Shown: in pieces, positions 1 to 5,989 of the stretch
How positions within the stretch are numbered: position 1 is the first letter of the stretch
How the letters are laid out: each line of letters begins with the position of its first letter
NCBI GenBank assembly: GCA_902493665.1
Contig: CABUQL010000087.1
Span: forward strand, 1 to 5,989
Direction: 5' to 3'
Origin: an uncultured Eubacteriales bacterium
Lineage (GTDB): Bacteria; Bacillota; Clostridia; UMGS1810
DNA: 5,989 nucleotides
Made by a program: the position numbers and the translations under genes
Notes under the pieces: generated by a model
What the model saw: the letters and a program-made list of their open reading frames with translations, nothing else
What the model was told of the DNA's origin: nothing
The model's database searches: none

Positions 1-2730
1 GCTGAGGTTGACTCTTATTTTCAGTTTAATGATGATAACAGTTTAACAGATTCTGACACGGAAAACCAGACGGAAAACAATGCCGATGTTTCATCTGTGG
101 GCGAAAATGATTTAAAAGCTCTTTCGTCTTTGCCCAATGATTACAGTAAATACAGCGGACAGTGGTATCTTGACGAAGTTAATGCAGGCGGAGCGTGGGA
201 AGCGCTTGCAAATGAAGGAACTTTGTCAAACAGTGCGGTTGTTGCCGTAATAGATACCGGTCTTGATATTACAAATGAAGATATTAAAAACCGCGTTTTA
301 AAAGATTCAAACGGAAAAATGGTAACATATAATGCCGTAACGGGAAGTGAAAATCCGTCCGATATAGCACATATGGGAAATGAGTCAAATTCCGACCACG
401 GCACCAAAGTTGCAAGCATTATTGCAGCACAGGCAAACAACAATTACGGAATATGCGGTGTTGCGGGCGAAACAAATGTAAGCATTTTGCCCATTAACGT
501 TATGAACAGATTAAATGCTATAAGCCAGCAGTATCTTTGCTCGGCAATGGAATATGCAATTTCCAAAAAAGTCGATGTTATAAACATCAGCCTTTCATCG
601 CCGACAAACCTTTTGGCGGATTACGTAAAAAGGGCATATGACGCAGGAATAACAGTTGTTTGCGCGGCAGGAAATTATTATTCAACAAAATACTCTTATC
701 CTGCAACAAGTTTTTATTCATTATCGGTCGGTGCAACTTCGCCGAAAAAAGAGAGAAGCGTATTTTCGCAGTATAACGATATGGTTGATATTTCCGCGCC
801 CGGCGAGAGTATGTCGGTTATTTCCGAAAAAGGCGTTGTGCAAGGAAGCGGAACAAGCTTTGCATCACCTGTTGTTGCCGCAATTGCCGCTATGATAAAA
901 ATTTCAAATCCCGATATTACACCGAAAGAAATGTTTGACGTTTTAAAACTCAGCGCAACGGATCTCGGCTCGGAAAAGTATGACATTGAGTTCGGCTACG
1001 GACTTGTTAATGCGCAAAAAGCCGTAAGTACTTCAAAAAACGGACACGTTGAAGTAAAAAGTTTTACATATCCGAAATCGCACGATTTAAAGGTTAATTC
1101 AAGTTATAAGATTGAAACCTCGCTTACTCCTGTTAATGCCGATAACAAAACAATTAAATATTTTTCTTCCGATAAAAGCGTTGCAACTGTTAGTGCAAAC
1201 GGTGTTGTTCACGCAATAAACCCCGGAAGAACATATATCAGCATCATTCTTGAAGACAGATACGACCTTTCGTTTGACGAAAACGGAAATAATCTTATGC
1301 AGTGCTACATAGACGTTTATCCCGACAGTATAGATTTTGCAAAAACAAATGCAACTATCGGAGAAGGAACGGTTTTAAGTCCTCCGAATACATCTTACGA
1401 TAAATTTTATCTGCTCGGAAAAAACAGTCTGTACCGTGTAAGAATAAATGAATCCGGAGGCACGGGCTGTCAAAAAATTAAAACATTTAATTCTCAGTAT
1501 AAATTTGTGGAGTATCTCCCGAAAAATGCGGGAACGGAAAGAGAAAATGTTACATATGTTATGGCATCGGACAACGGAAATATTATTGCCAGCAAGAACG
1601 AAGACTTTTCGGAGTTAAAGACATTTCCGAAACCCAGTTATTGGAATAATGCAAATAAATATATAGCAGTTGCGTCCGACGGAGCATCGTTTACACTTCT
1701 TGATAATAACGGATATTTTCATAACTACAACGTTTATGATGACTCTCATACAAAAAACACACTTACAAGATATCAGCTGAAAAATACTTACAACGATATA
1801 AAATACGTTTCCGATGAAAATGCATATATGTATGTTGCAGTTGGCTATACTGCAGATAACAAGTGTGTAATCGGTTATTCGGAATACGGTTCAACAAACT
1901 GGACTGAAATTACAATTGCAGGTTTGCCGGTGTTTAAACAGATTCTTGTTGACGGACAGATTTGTTATCTTCTTTCCGATGACGGGGTGTATGCAACAAA
2001 AGCATACAGAAAGCATAATTCAGAAGCAAACACAAGCACTATGCATGTTGCAATGCCTAAAAAGTATTATGACATAGATTCTTCAAAAGTAACGAAAATT
2101 GCGACCTTTACAGATGCCGGCGCAAATGTGGTTGTAGGTTTTGGCGGCAATAACAATGTTTATGCACTTTCAAACGGCGGAACCGAAGTTGTGTGCAGCT
2201 TTGACGGCAAAAAAGTTGACAGTTTATTTGCATTCAACAACACGTGCTGGGCAATTGTTGACGGAGTGCTCATGAAGGGAAGCTTTACGCCTGCAGAATC
2301 ACAGAGTGTAACAAGCAAGCTTAAAATTTATGATATCGATATTTTAGACAGTAACAAAAACCTTGTTGAATCTGTTCCGACAAACGGAAAATTCTACACC
2401 GAATATTATATGGAATGTGTTGAAAACATTGAGTTTGAACACGAAAAATCAACAAGCGACAGTTATGTTTTAAACAATAAATATCCCGTACAGATAATTA
2501 CTGCGGTTTATGAAAAAGACACTGACAAGCTCGTAAGTGTTAAAAAGAAGAACTTCATCATTGAATACGGTACTGAAGGAAGCGTGTTTAAATGGATTGA
2601 GCAGTTTAATTTAAATAGCGGAAATTACTACGTTAAAACGCTTACCCTTAAAGGAAATAACTTCTATTGGCCCGAGAAAAACAATTCGGGAAATACACTT
2701 GATATTTTTTCAAAATATCTTGAAAAGTAA
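1..2730 (+). CDS. Subtilisin-family (S8) serine protease with Big_2 and C-terminal beta-rich domains, 5' end missing
   Basis: The reading frame is open from base 1 without a convincing start, so the gene begins upstream; 909 codons are visible. An acidic Asn/Asp/Thr-rich stretch (1-96) precedes the subtilase domain (about 157-1035). The triad is clear: Asp in VIDTG (codon 253), His in DHGT (397) and Ser in GTSFASP (856), with the oxyanion-hole Asn in AAGN (673). All catalytic residues are present, so it is probably active. A Big_2 Ig-like domain follows (about 1054-1260, with SDKSVATVSANGVV). Next is a long region (about 1405-2310) with recurring short strands and a WTEITIAGLP segment, like degenerate BNR or propeller repeats. 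A final module (about 2320-2727) ends the protein. The signal peptide and propeptide would lie upstream and cannot be seen. By analogy with the family it is probably secreted or cell-wall associated. No SLH, dockerin or LPxTG anchor is visible at the C-terminus. Substrate unknown. Confidence 0.95.
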   Translation, partial: AEVDSYFQFNDDNSLTDSDTENQTENNADVSSVGENDLKALSSLPNDYSKYSGQWYLDEVNAGGAWEALANEGTLSNSAVVAVIDTGLDITNEDIKNRVLKDSNGKMVTYNAVTGSENPSDIAHMGNESNSDHGTKVASIIAAQANNNYGICGVAGETNVSILPINVMNRLNAISQQYLCSAMEYAISKKVDVINISLSSPTNLLADYVKRAYDAGITVVCAAGNYYSTKYSYPATSFYSLSVGATSPKKERSVFSQYNDMVDISAPGESMSVISEKGVVQGSGTSFASPVVAAIAAMIKISNPDITPKEMFDVLKLSATDLGSEKYDIEFGYGLVNAQKAVSTSKNGHVEVKSFTYPKSHDLKVNSSYKIETSLTPVNADNKTIKYFSSDKSVATVSANGVVHAINPGRTYISIILEDRYDLSFDENGNNLMQCYIDVYPDSIDFAKTNATIGEGTVLSPPNTSYDKFYLLGKNSLYRVRINESGGTGCQKIKTFNSQYKFVEYLPKNAGTERENVTYVMASDNGNIIASKNEDFSELKTFPKPSYWNNANKYIAVASDGASFTLLDNNGYFHNYNVYDDSHTKNTLTRYQLKNTYNDIKYVSDENAYMYVAVGYTADNKCVIGYSEYGSTNWTEITIAGLPVFKQILVDGQICYLLSDDGVYATKAYRKHNSEANTSTMHVAMPKKYYDIDSSKVTKIATFTDAGANVVVGFGGNNNVYALSNGGTEVVCSFDGKKVDSLFAFNNTCWAIVDGVLMKGSFTPAESQSVTSKLKIYDIDILDSNKNLVESVPTNGKFYTEYYMECVENIEFEHEKSTSDSYVLNNKYPVQIITAVYEKDTDKLVSVKKKNFIIEYGTEGSVFKWIEQFNLNSGNYYVKTLTLKGNNFYWPEKNNSGNTLDIFSKYLEK

Positions 2731-2746
2731 AAATTATAAGCAAAAC

Positions 2747-2775
2747 AAAAACTCCGAATAATTTCGGAGTTTTTT
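2747..2775. terminator. Bidirectional intrinsic terminator between convergent genes
   Basis: A perfect 8-bp stem (ACTCCGAA at 2751-2758 with TTCGGAGT at 2763-2770) closes a TAAT loop. It is flanked by AAAA on the left and TTTTT on the right, so each strand yields a hairpin followed by a U-run. It lies 16 bases after the protease stop codon and 22 bases beyond the trpB stop codon on the other strand, so it plausibly ends both transcripts. Confidence 0.9.
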
Positions 2776-2797
2776 ATACGGTAAATAAGATGTAATA

Positions 2798-4168
2798 TCA
2801 AACTTTCGGCAAAGCATCTATGCTCTTTTTAAGTTCGTCGTCTGTAGGAATGTAATCCTCCATTTTGCCGTCGTGGAATTTTTCATATGCAACCATATCA
2901 AAATATCCCGTTCCTGTAAGCCCGAATACAATTGTTTTTTCTTCGCCCGTTTCCTTGCATTTTAAAGCTTCGTCAATAGCGGCTTTTATTGCATGGCTGC
3001 TTTCGGGGGCGGGGAGTATTCCTTCAATTCTTGCAAATGTTTCGGCTGCTTCAAACACTTCTGTTTGTTTTACGGATATTGCCTCCATAAGACCGTCATG
3101 GTAAAGCTGCGAAAGTGTGGAGCTCATACCGTGATATCTTAAACCGCCGGCATGGTTTGGAGCCGGAATAAATCCGCTGCCGAGTGTATACATTTTTGCA
3201 AGCGGGCAAACCATTCCCGTGTCGCAGAAGTCATATGCAAACTTTCCTCTTGTAAAACTGGGGCACGATGCAGGTTCAACCGCAATTATTCTGTAATCAG
3301 CAAGTCCTTTTATTTTTTCTCCCATAAACGGTGCGATAAGGCCGCCGAGATTCGAGCCGCCTCCGGCACATCCTATAATTATATCGGGTTTAATACCGTA
3401 TTTGTCAAGTGCGGCTTTTGTTTCAAGACCTATTACCGATTGATGCAAAAGTACCTGATTTAAAACGCTTCCCAAAACGTATCTGTAGCCTTCGGTTGTA
3501 ACGGCTTTTTCAACTGCTTCGGAAATTGCACAGCCAAGACTTCCCGTTGTTCCGGGATGTTCTTTAAGTATCTTTTTGCCTACCTCTGTTTCCATAGACG
3601 GCGACGGCGTAACCGATGCACCGTAGGTTCTCATAACTTCACGTCTGAAAGGCTTTTGATCATATGAAACCTTAACCATGTAAACTTTGCAGTCCAAATC
3701 AAAATATGAGCATGCCATTGAAAGGGCAGTACCCCATTGACCGGCACCGGTTTCTGTTGTTACACCTTTCAAGCCTTGTTTTTTCGCATAATATGCCTGT
3801 GCGATTGCAGAATTTAATTTGTGGCTTCCGCTCGTGTTGTTTCCTTCAAATTTGTAATAAATTTTAGCAGGTGTTCCGAGTTTTTTCTCAAGACAGTATG
3901 CTCTTACAAGAGGAGACGGACGGTACATTTTGTAAAAATCCAAAATTTCTGACGGGATAGGAAAATATGCCGTTTCATCATCAAGCTCCTGCTTTACAAG
4001 CTCATCGCAGAAAACGCCTTCAAGTTCTTCGCTTTTCATAGGCAAACCTGTTGCCGGATTTAAAAGCGGTGCGGGCTTGTTTTTCATATCAGCCCTTAAA
4101 TTATACCAAGCTTTTGGCATTTCGCTTTCTTCAAGATATATTTTGTACGGGATTTTTCTTTCTGACAT
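2798..4168 (-). CDS. trpB: Tryptophan synthase beta chain, TrpB2-type (stand-alone)
   Basis: A PLP enzyme that condenses indole with L-serine to give L-tryptophan in the cytoplasm. The 456-residue protein carries the PLP lysine in GSHKLNSA (K117, codon 3820-3818), the catalytic glutamate in ETGAGQWG (E139) and the phosphate-binding loop GGGSN (270-273). The TrpB2-group hallmarks are the N-terminal YLEESEMPKAWYN segment, ETGAGQWG instead of ETGAGQHG, GLRYHGMSS (342-350) and EGILPAPESSHAI (382-394). Length is typical for TrpB2, longer than the roughly 400 residues of classical TrpB1. The frame stays open upstream to 4321, but the ATG at 4168 is chosen because it follows a strong ribosome binding site and the upstream part is T-box RNA. 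No trpA is adjacent. TrpB2 proteins are known to work without a tight alpha partner, so indole salvage is the likely role (inference). Expression should be controlled by the tryptophan T-box upstream. Separation from TrpB1 rests on motifs only. Confidence 0.95.
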   Translation of the reverse strand: MSERKIPYKIYLEESEMPKAWYNLRADMKNKPAPLLNPATGLPMKSEELEGVFCDELVKQELDDETAYFPIPSEILDFYKMYRPSPLVRAYCLEKKLGTPAKIYYKFEGNNTSGSHKLNSAIAQAYYAKKQGLKGVTTETGAGQWGTALSMACSYFDLDCKVYMVKVSYDQKPFRREVMRTYGASVTPSPSMETEVGKKILKEHPGTTGSLGCAISEAVEKAVTTEGYRYVLGSVLNQVLLHQSVIGLETKAALDKYGIKPDIIIGCAGGGSNLGGLIAPFMGEKIKGLADYRIIAVEPASCPSFTRGKFAYDFCDTGMVCPLAKMYTLGSGFIPAPNHAGGLRYHGMSSTLSQLYHDGLMEAISVKQTEVFEAAETFARIEGILPAPESSHAIKAAIDEALKCKETGEEKTIVFGLTGTGYFDMVAYEKFHDGKMEDYIPTDDELKKSIDALPKV

Positions 4169-4177
4169 AGTAAATGT

Positions 4178-4186
4178 CTCCTTTCC
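4178..4186 (-). promoter_or_regulatory. Ribosome binding site of trpB
   Basis: On the minus strand this reads GGAAAGGAG, ending 9 bases before the ATG at 4168. It decides the start: the upstream in-frame extension has no better site and runs through the T-box terminator, which would not be coding. Confidence 0.85.
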
Positions 4187-4213
4187 GGTTTTTAATTTTT
4201 GGGACTGAAATAC

Positions 4214-4262
4214 AAAAAAACTCCAATCCCATAACAAATAAACATTTGCTGGGACAGGAGTT
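4214..4262 (-). terminator. T-box-controlled intrinsic terminator
   Basis: On the minus strand AACUCC (4262-4257) pairs with GGAGUU (4224-4219). UCCCA pairs with UGGGA further in, and GCAAAU with AUUUGUU at the top, followed by a run of seven U (4220-4214). The 5' arm overlaps the 3' arms of the antiterminator (UCCUGU and CCC, 4259-4251), so the two folds exclude each other. It lies 28 bases upstream of the trpB ribosome binding site. Confidence 0.92.
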
Positions 4263-4496
4263 ATAATCCTGCGGTGCCACCCGGCTTGACGCAAAAACAT
4301 GCGTCCGCTCTGCGCGTACAAATATACGCCGACTTTTGATTACGGAGCGTCATACTCCGTCGCACATACTCCAAATAACTTGTTTCTGATTGCCCTTAGA
4401 AGTCCATTCGGTTAAGTCTTATTCTGCCGCAATTCCACCATCTGCGGCTCTCTTAAAAGAACAGTTTCAAAACTTACTTACTCTTCCTCAACGGTT
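4214..4496 (-). promoter_or_regulatory. T-box riboswitch leader specific for tRNA-Trp
   Basis: A complete transcription-attenuating T-box leader for trpB. On the minus strand the parts appear in the usual order. Stem I begins with GAGGAAGAGUAAG near 4489. Its apical part has AGAGAGCC and GGUGGAA, closed by GCCGC (4448-4444) with GCGGC (4430-4426). The specifier context is GAA-UGG-A, with the Trp codon UGG at 4406-4404. Further hairpins are ACGGAG/CUCCGU (4360-4355 with 4347-4342), GCGUA/UACGC (4329-4325 with 4318-4314) and GACGCA/UGCGUC (4305-4300 with 4293-4288). The conserved T-box GGGUGGCACCGC lies at 4282-4271. Its UGGC bulge (4279-4276) would pair with a GCCA acceptor end, which matches the G discriminator base usual in bacterial tRNA-Trp. 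The antiterminator forms as GGG (4282-4280) with CCC (4253-4251) and GCAGGA (4272-4267) with UCCUGU (4259-4254). Uncharged tRNA-Trp should stabilise it and allow read-through into trpB. The 5' end is inferred from the promoter. Confidence 0.95.
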
Positions 4497-4502
4497 TTCT
4501 AA

Positions 4503-4531
4503 AAGATATCACATATTTTTTGAAAAGTCAA
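4503..4531 (-). promoter_or_regulatory. Sigma-A-type promoter of the T-box/trpB transcript
   Basis: On the minus strand TTGACT (4531-4526) and TATCTT (4508-4503) are separated by exactly 17 bases, with a TG extended -10 element at 4511-4510. A-tract DNA just upstream of the -35 could act as an UP element. The predicted start near 4496 falls a few bases before T-box stem I, which independently supports the call and gives an untranslated leader of about 328 bases. Confidence 0.8.
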
Positions 4532-4625
4532 GATTTTTTTAAAAATAGTTATAATTTTTCTAAAAAATACTTTTATTACAAAAAAATGCTTTATAATTAT
4601 AAAATTTCACTTTTTAAAAAAATCT
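4531..4625. repeat. Perfect 15-bp inverted repeat between divergent promoters
   Basis: AGATTTTTTTAAAAA (4531-4545) recurs as its exact reverse complement TTTTTAAAAAAATCT at 4611-4625, with 65 bases between the arms. The left arm abuts and overlaps by one base the trpB -35 box; the right arm ends 17 bases upstream of the -35 box of the symporter gene. It could be a pair of UP-like A-tracts or a binding site for a regulator of both promoters. The region is strongly AT-rich, so chance similarity of A/T runs is a real alternative. Confidence 0.55.
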
Positions 4626-4642
4626 ATATATTTGTGAAAATA

Positions 4643-4671
4643 TTGACTTTTTACGATATTATTGGTATAAT
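4643..4671 (+). promoter_or_regulatory. Consensus sigma-A promoter of the symporter gene
   Basis: TTGACT (4643-4648) and a perfect TATAAT (4666-4671) are separated by 17 bases, with a TG extended -10 dinucleotide at 4663-4664. The predicted start near 4678 gives a 5' untranslated region of about 47 bases with no evident attenuator. The match suggests strong expression unless a regulator intervenes. Confidence 0.85.
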
Positions 4672-4712
4672 AATAAGATATGATGGTTTATTATGTCTTT
4701 AATACACAAAAC

Positions 4713-4718
4713 AGGAGG
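4713..4718 (+). promoter_or_regulatory. Ribosome binding site of the symporter gene
   Basis: A full AGGAGG lies 6 bases before the ATG at 4725. It fixes the start, and the protein beginning there aligns with the known PutP N-terminus at an offset of about three residues. Confidence 0.9.
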
Positions 4719-4724
4719 AATTTT

Positions 4725-5989
4725 ATGTTTTTTACAAACACTGTTCAGATTTTAATTGCAATGATTATTTATATGGTGGTTGTTGCCGCTGTAGGAGTAT
4801 TCTGCGCAAAACAGGCTAATCAGAGCTCTGACGATTATTTTCTCGGAGGACGTTCGCTCGGTCCCTGGGTTACTGCAATGAGCGCGGAAGCTTCTGATAT
4901 GAGCGGATGGCTATTGATGGGTCTTCCCGGCGTTGCTTACTGGTGCGGTCTTGCCGATGCGGCATGGACGGCAATCGGTCTTGCGGTCGGCACATATTTA
5001 AACTGGCTTATAGTTTCAAAAAGACTTCGCCGTTACAGTATAAGGGCAAATGATGCTATAACACTTCCGGAGTTTTTCTCAAACAGATTCAGAGAAGAAA
5101 AAAAGGTTATCCTTACAATTTCGGCTGCATTTATTCTTATATTTTTCACGGTTTATGCCGCAAGCTGTTTTGTTACATGCGGAAAACTCTTTTCAACACT
5201 TTTCGGACTTCCTTATATTTCAATGATGATTGTCGGTGCAATTTTCGTTTTGTTCTACACAGTTCTCGGCGGATTCTTGGCAGAGAGTGCATCTGACTTT
5301 ATTCAGGGACTTATAATGATTGTTGCGCTTGTTGTTATCGTTGCAATTTGCACAATAAATGCGGGCGGATTTTCAAAAGTAATTGAAAATGCAAGAAACA
5401 TTCCGGGATTTTTGGAATTTTTCCATATCGCAACACCTGAGATTGATGAAAGCGGAAAACAGATTATTGAAGCAGGAAACCCCGTTTTCGGTGCAGCTTC
5501 CGAATACGGATGGCTTAAAGTTTGCTCTATGCTTGCATGGGGACTCGGATATTTCGGTATGCCTCAGGTACTTTTAAGATTTATGGCAATAAGAAGTGAA
5601 GGCGAGCTTAAACGTTCAAGACAAATTGCTATGGTTTGGGTTCTTATATCGCTTGCAGTTGCAGTGTTTATAGGTATTGTAGGAAGAATGCTTTTCCCGA
5701 CAGTTCATCTTACACAGGCAAGTGCGGAAAACATATTTATCACCCTTGCCGAAAGCTCACTTCCTCCGATTTTTGCAGGATTTGTAATGGCAGGAATACT
5801 TGCAGCAACAATGAGTTCGTCTGATTCATATCTTTTGATTGCAGCTTCCGCATTTTCAAAAAATATTTATCAGGGAGTATTTAAAAAAGACGCAAATGAT
5901 AAACAGGTTATGAACATATCGAGATTAACGCTTATTTTAATTGCCGTAATTGCAATTGTAATAGCGCTTGATGAAAACAGTGTAATATT
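4725..5989 (+). CDS. putP: Sodium/proline symporter (SSS family, PutP-type), 3' end missing
   Basis: An inner-membrane secondary transporter of the solute:sodium symporter family, expected to import L-proline with Na+. The visible 421 residues (E. coli PutP has 502) begin with a hydrophobic first helix (about 7-28), then LGGRSLGPWVTAMSAEAS and DMSGWLLMGLPG. Asp58, Met59, Ser60 and Gly61 correspond to Asp55, Met56, Ser57 and Gly58 of E. coli PutP, which are known for sodium binding and transport. The second sodium-site helix appears as AATMSSSDSYLL (coding roughly 5800-5840). It has MSS where E. coli has MST, a conservative Ser for Thr change. A Glu replaces Gly between SA and ASDMSGW. Further helices alternate through the rest, and about 80 residues, including the last helices, lie beyond the window. 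It is monocistronic as far as visible and diverges from trpB. The substrate is assigned by family similarity; another amino acid or organic acid cannot be excluded. Confidence 0.93.
   Translation, partial: MFFTNTVQILIAMIIYMVVVAAVGVFCAKQANQSSDDYFLGGRSLGPWVTAMSAEASDMSGWLLMGLPGVAYWCGLADAAWTAIGLAVGTYLNWLIVSKRLRRYSIRANDAITLPEFFSNRFREEKKVILTISAAFILIFFTVYAASCFVTCGKLFSTLFGLPYISMMIVGAIFVLFYTVLGGFLAESASDFIQGLIMIVALVVIVAICTINAGGFSKVIENARNIPGFLEFFHIATPEIDESGKQIIEAGNPVFGAASEYGWLKVCSMLAWGLGYFGMPQVLLRFMAIRSEGELKRSRQIAMVWVLISLAVAVFIGIVGRMLFPTVHLTQASAENIFITLAESSLPPIFAGFVMAGILAATMSSSDSYLLIAASAFSKNIYQGVFKKDANDKQVMNISRLTLILIAVIAIVIALDENSVI

Noticed and set aside
141..986. Short reading frames on both strands inside the protease catalytic domain
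   Set aside because: They overlap the conserved catalytic region in other frames and have no ribosome binding sites or family resemblance.
97..2730. GTG at 97 as the start of the protease gene
   Set aside because: The frame is open to base 1, no ribosome binding site precedes the GTG, and a subtilase of this kind needs a signal peptide and propeptide, which must lie upstream.
2865..3463. Plus-strand reading frames of 79 and 103 codons opposite trpB
   Set aside because: They are antisense shadows of a well-conserved enzyme gene, with no start signals and no recognisable protein features.
4169..4321. A 51-codon in-frame N-terminal extension of trpB
   Set aside because: It lies wholly inside the T-box leader, including the T-box motif and terminator, and the ATG at 4168 has a strong ribosome binding site. 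The family N-terminus also starts at that ATG.
4169..4321. A Trp-containing leader peptide (residues GWHRR and LLWDWS) that could suggest ribosome-mediated attenuation
   Set aside because: The Trp codons come from the T-box UGG and from the 3' arm of the terminator, and no ribosome binding site precedes them. The structure is explained by tRNA sensing instead.
4520..4702. A 60-codon Lys/Tyr/Phe/Ile-rich reading frame
   Set aside because: It spans both divergent promoters, has no ribosome binding site, and its composition only reflects A/T runs.
5383..5824. Short alternative-frame readings within the symporter gene
   Set aside because: They overlap the transmembrane helices of the PutP-type frame and have no independent support.

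Overview
The window is AT-rich, with strong AGGAGG-type ribosome binding sites, near-consensus sigma-A promoters with 17-base spacers, and a T-box leader. Together these indicate a low-GC Gram-positive bacterium. The gene content (a large exported-type subtilase with a bacterial Ig-like domain, a TrpB2-type enzyme under tRNA control, a PutP-type sodium symporter) fits an anaerobic Clostridia-like Firmicute. The genus cannot be told from the sequence.

Layout. Bases 1-2730 (+) hold the 3' part of a large subtilisin-family (S8) serine protease gene that begins upstream of the window. Its catalytic domain is followed by a Big_2 Ig-like domain, a long beta-rich region that looks like a degenerate propeller, and a C-terminal module of about 135 residues. 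A compact hairpin at 2747-2775 can stop transcription in both directions, because the next gene converges on it. Bases 2798-4168 (-) encode a complete TrpB2-type tryptophan synthase beta chain of 456 residues. It is preceded by a complete tryptophan T-box leader (about 4496-4214, -) with a UGG specifier, a UGGC acceptor-pairing bulge and mutually exclusive antiterminator and terminator hairpins. The leader has its own promoter (4531-4503). A very AT-rich divergent region (about 4497-4724) contains this promoter, a second back-to-back promoter (4643-4671, +), and a perfect 15-bp inverted repeat between them. Bases 4725-5989 (+) encode a PutP-type sodium/proline symporter cut off by the window end.

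How the parts relate. The three genes appear to be separate transcription units. The clearest regulatory logic is at trpB: uncharged tRNA-Trp should bind the leader and allow transcription of a stand-alone beta chain, suggesting indole capture or tryptophan salvage when tryptophan is short. No trpA or other trp gene is visible. The symporter has a consensus promoter and may be strongly expressed; any functional link to trpB is speculation. No mobile element, CRISPR array, tRNA or rRNA gene was seen. I found well-formed versions of known systems, not a clearly new one.
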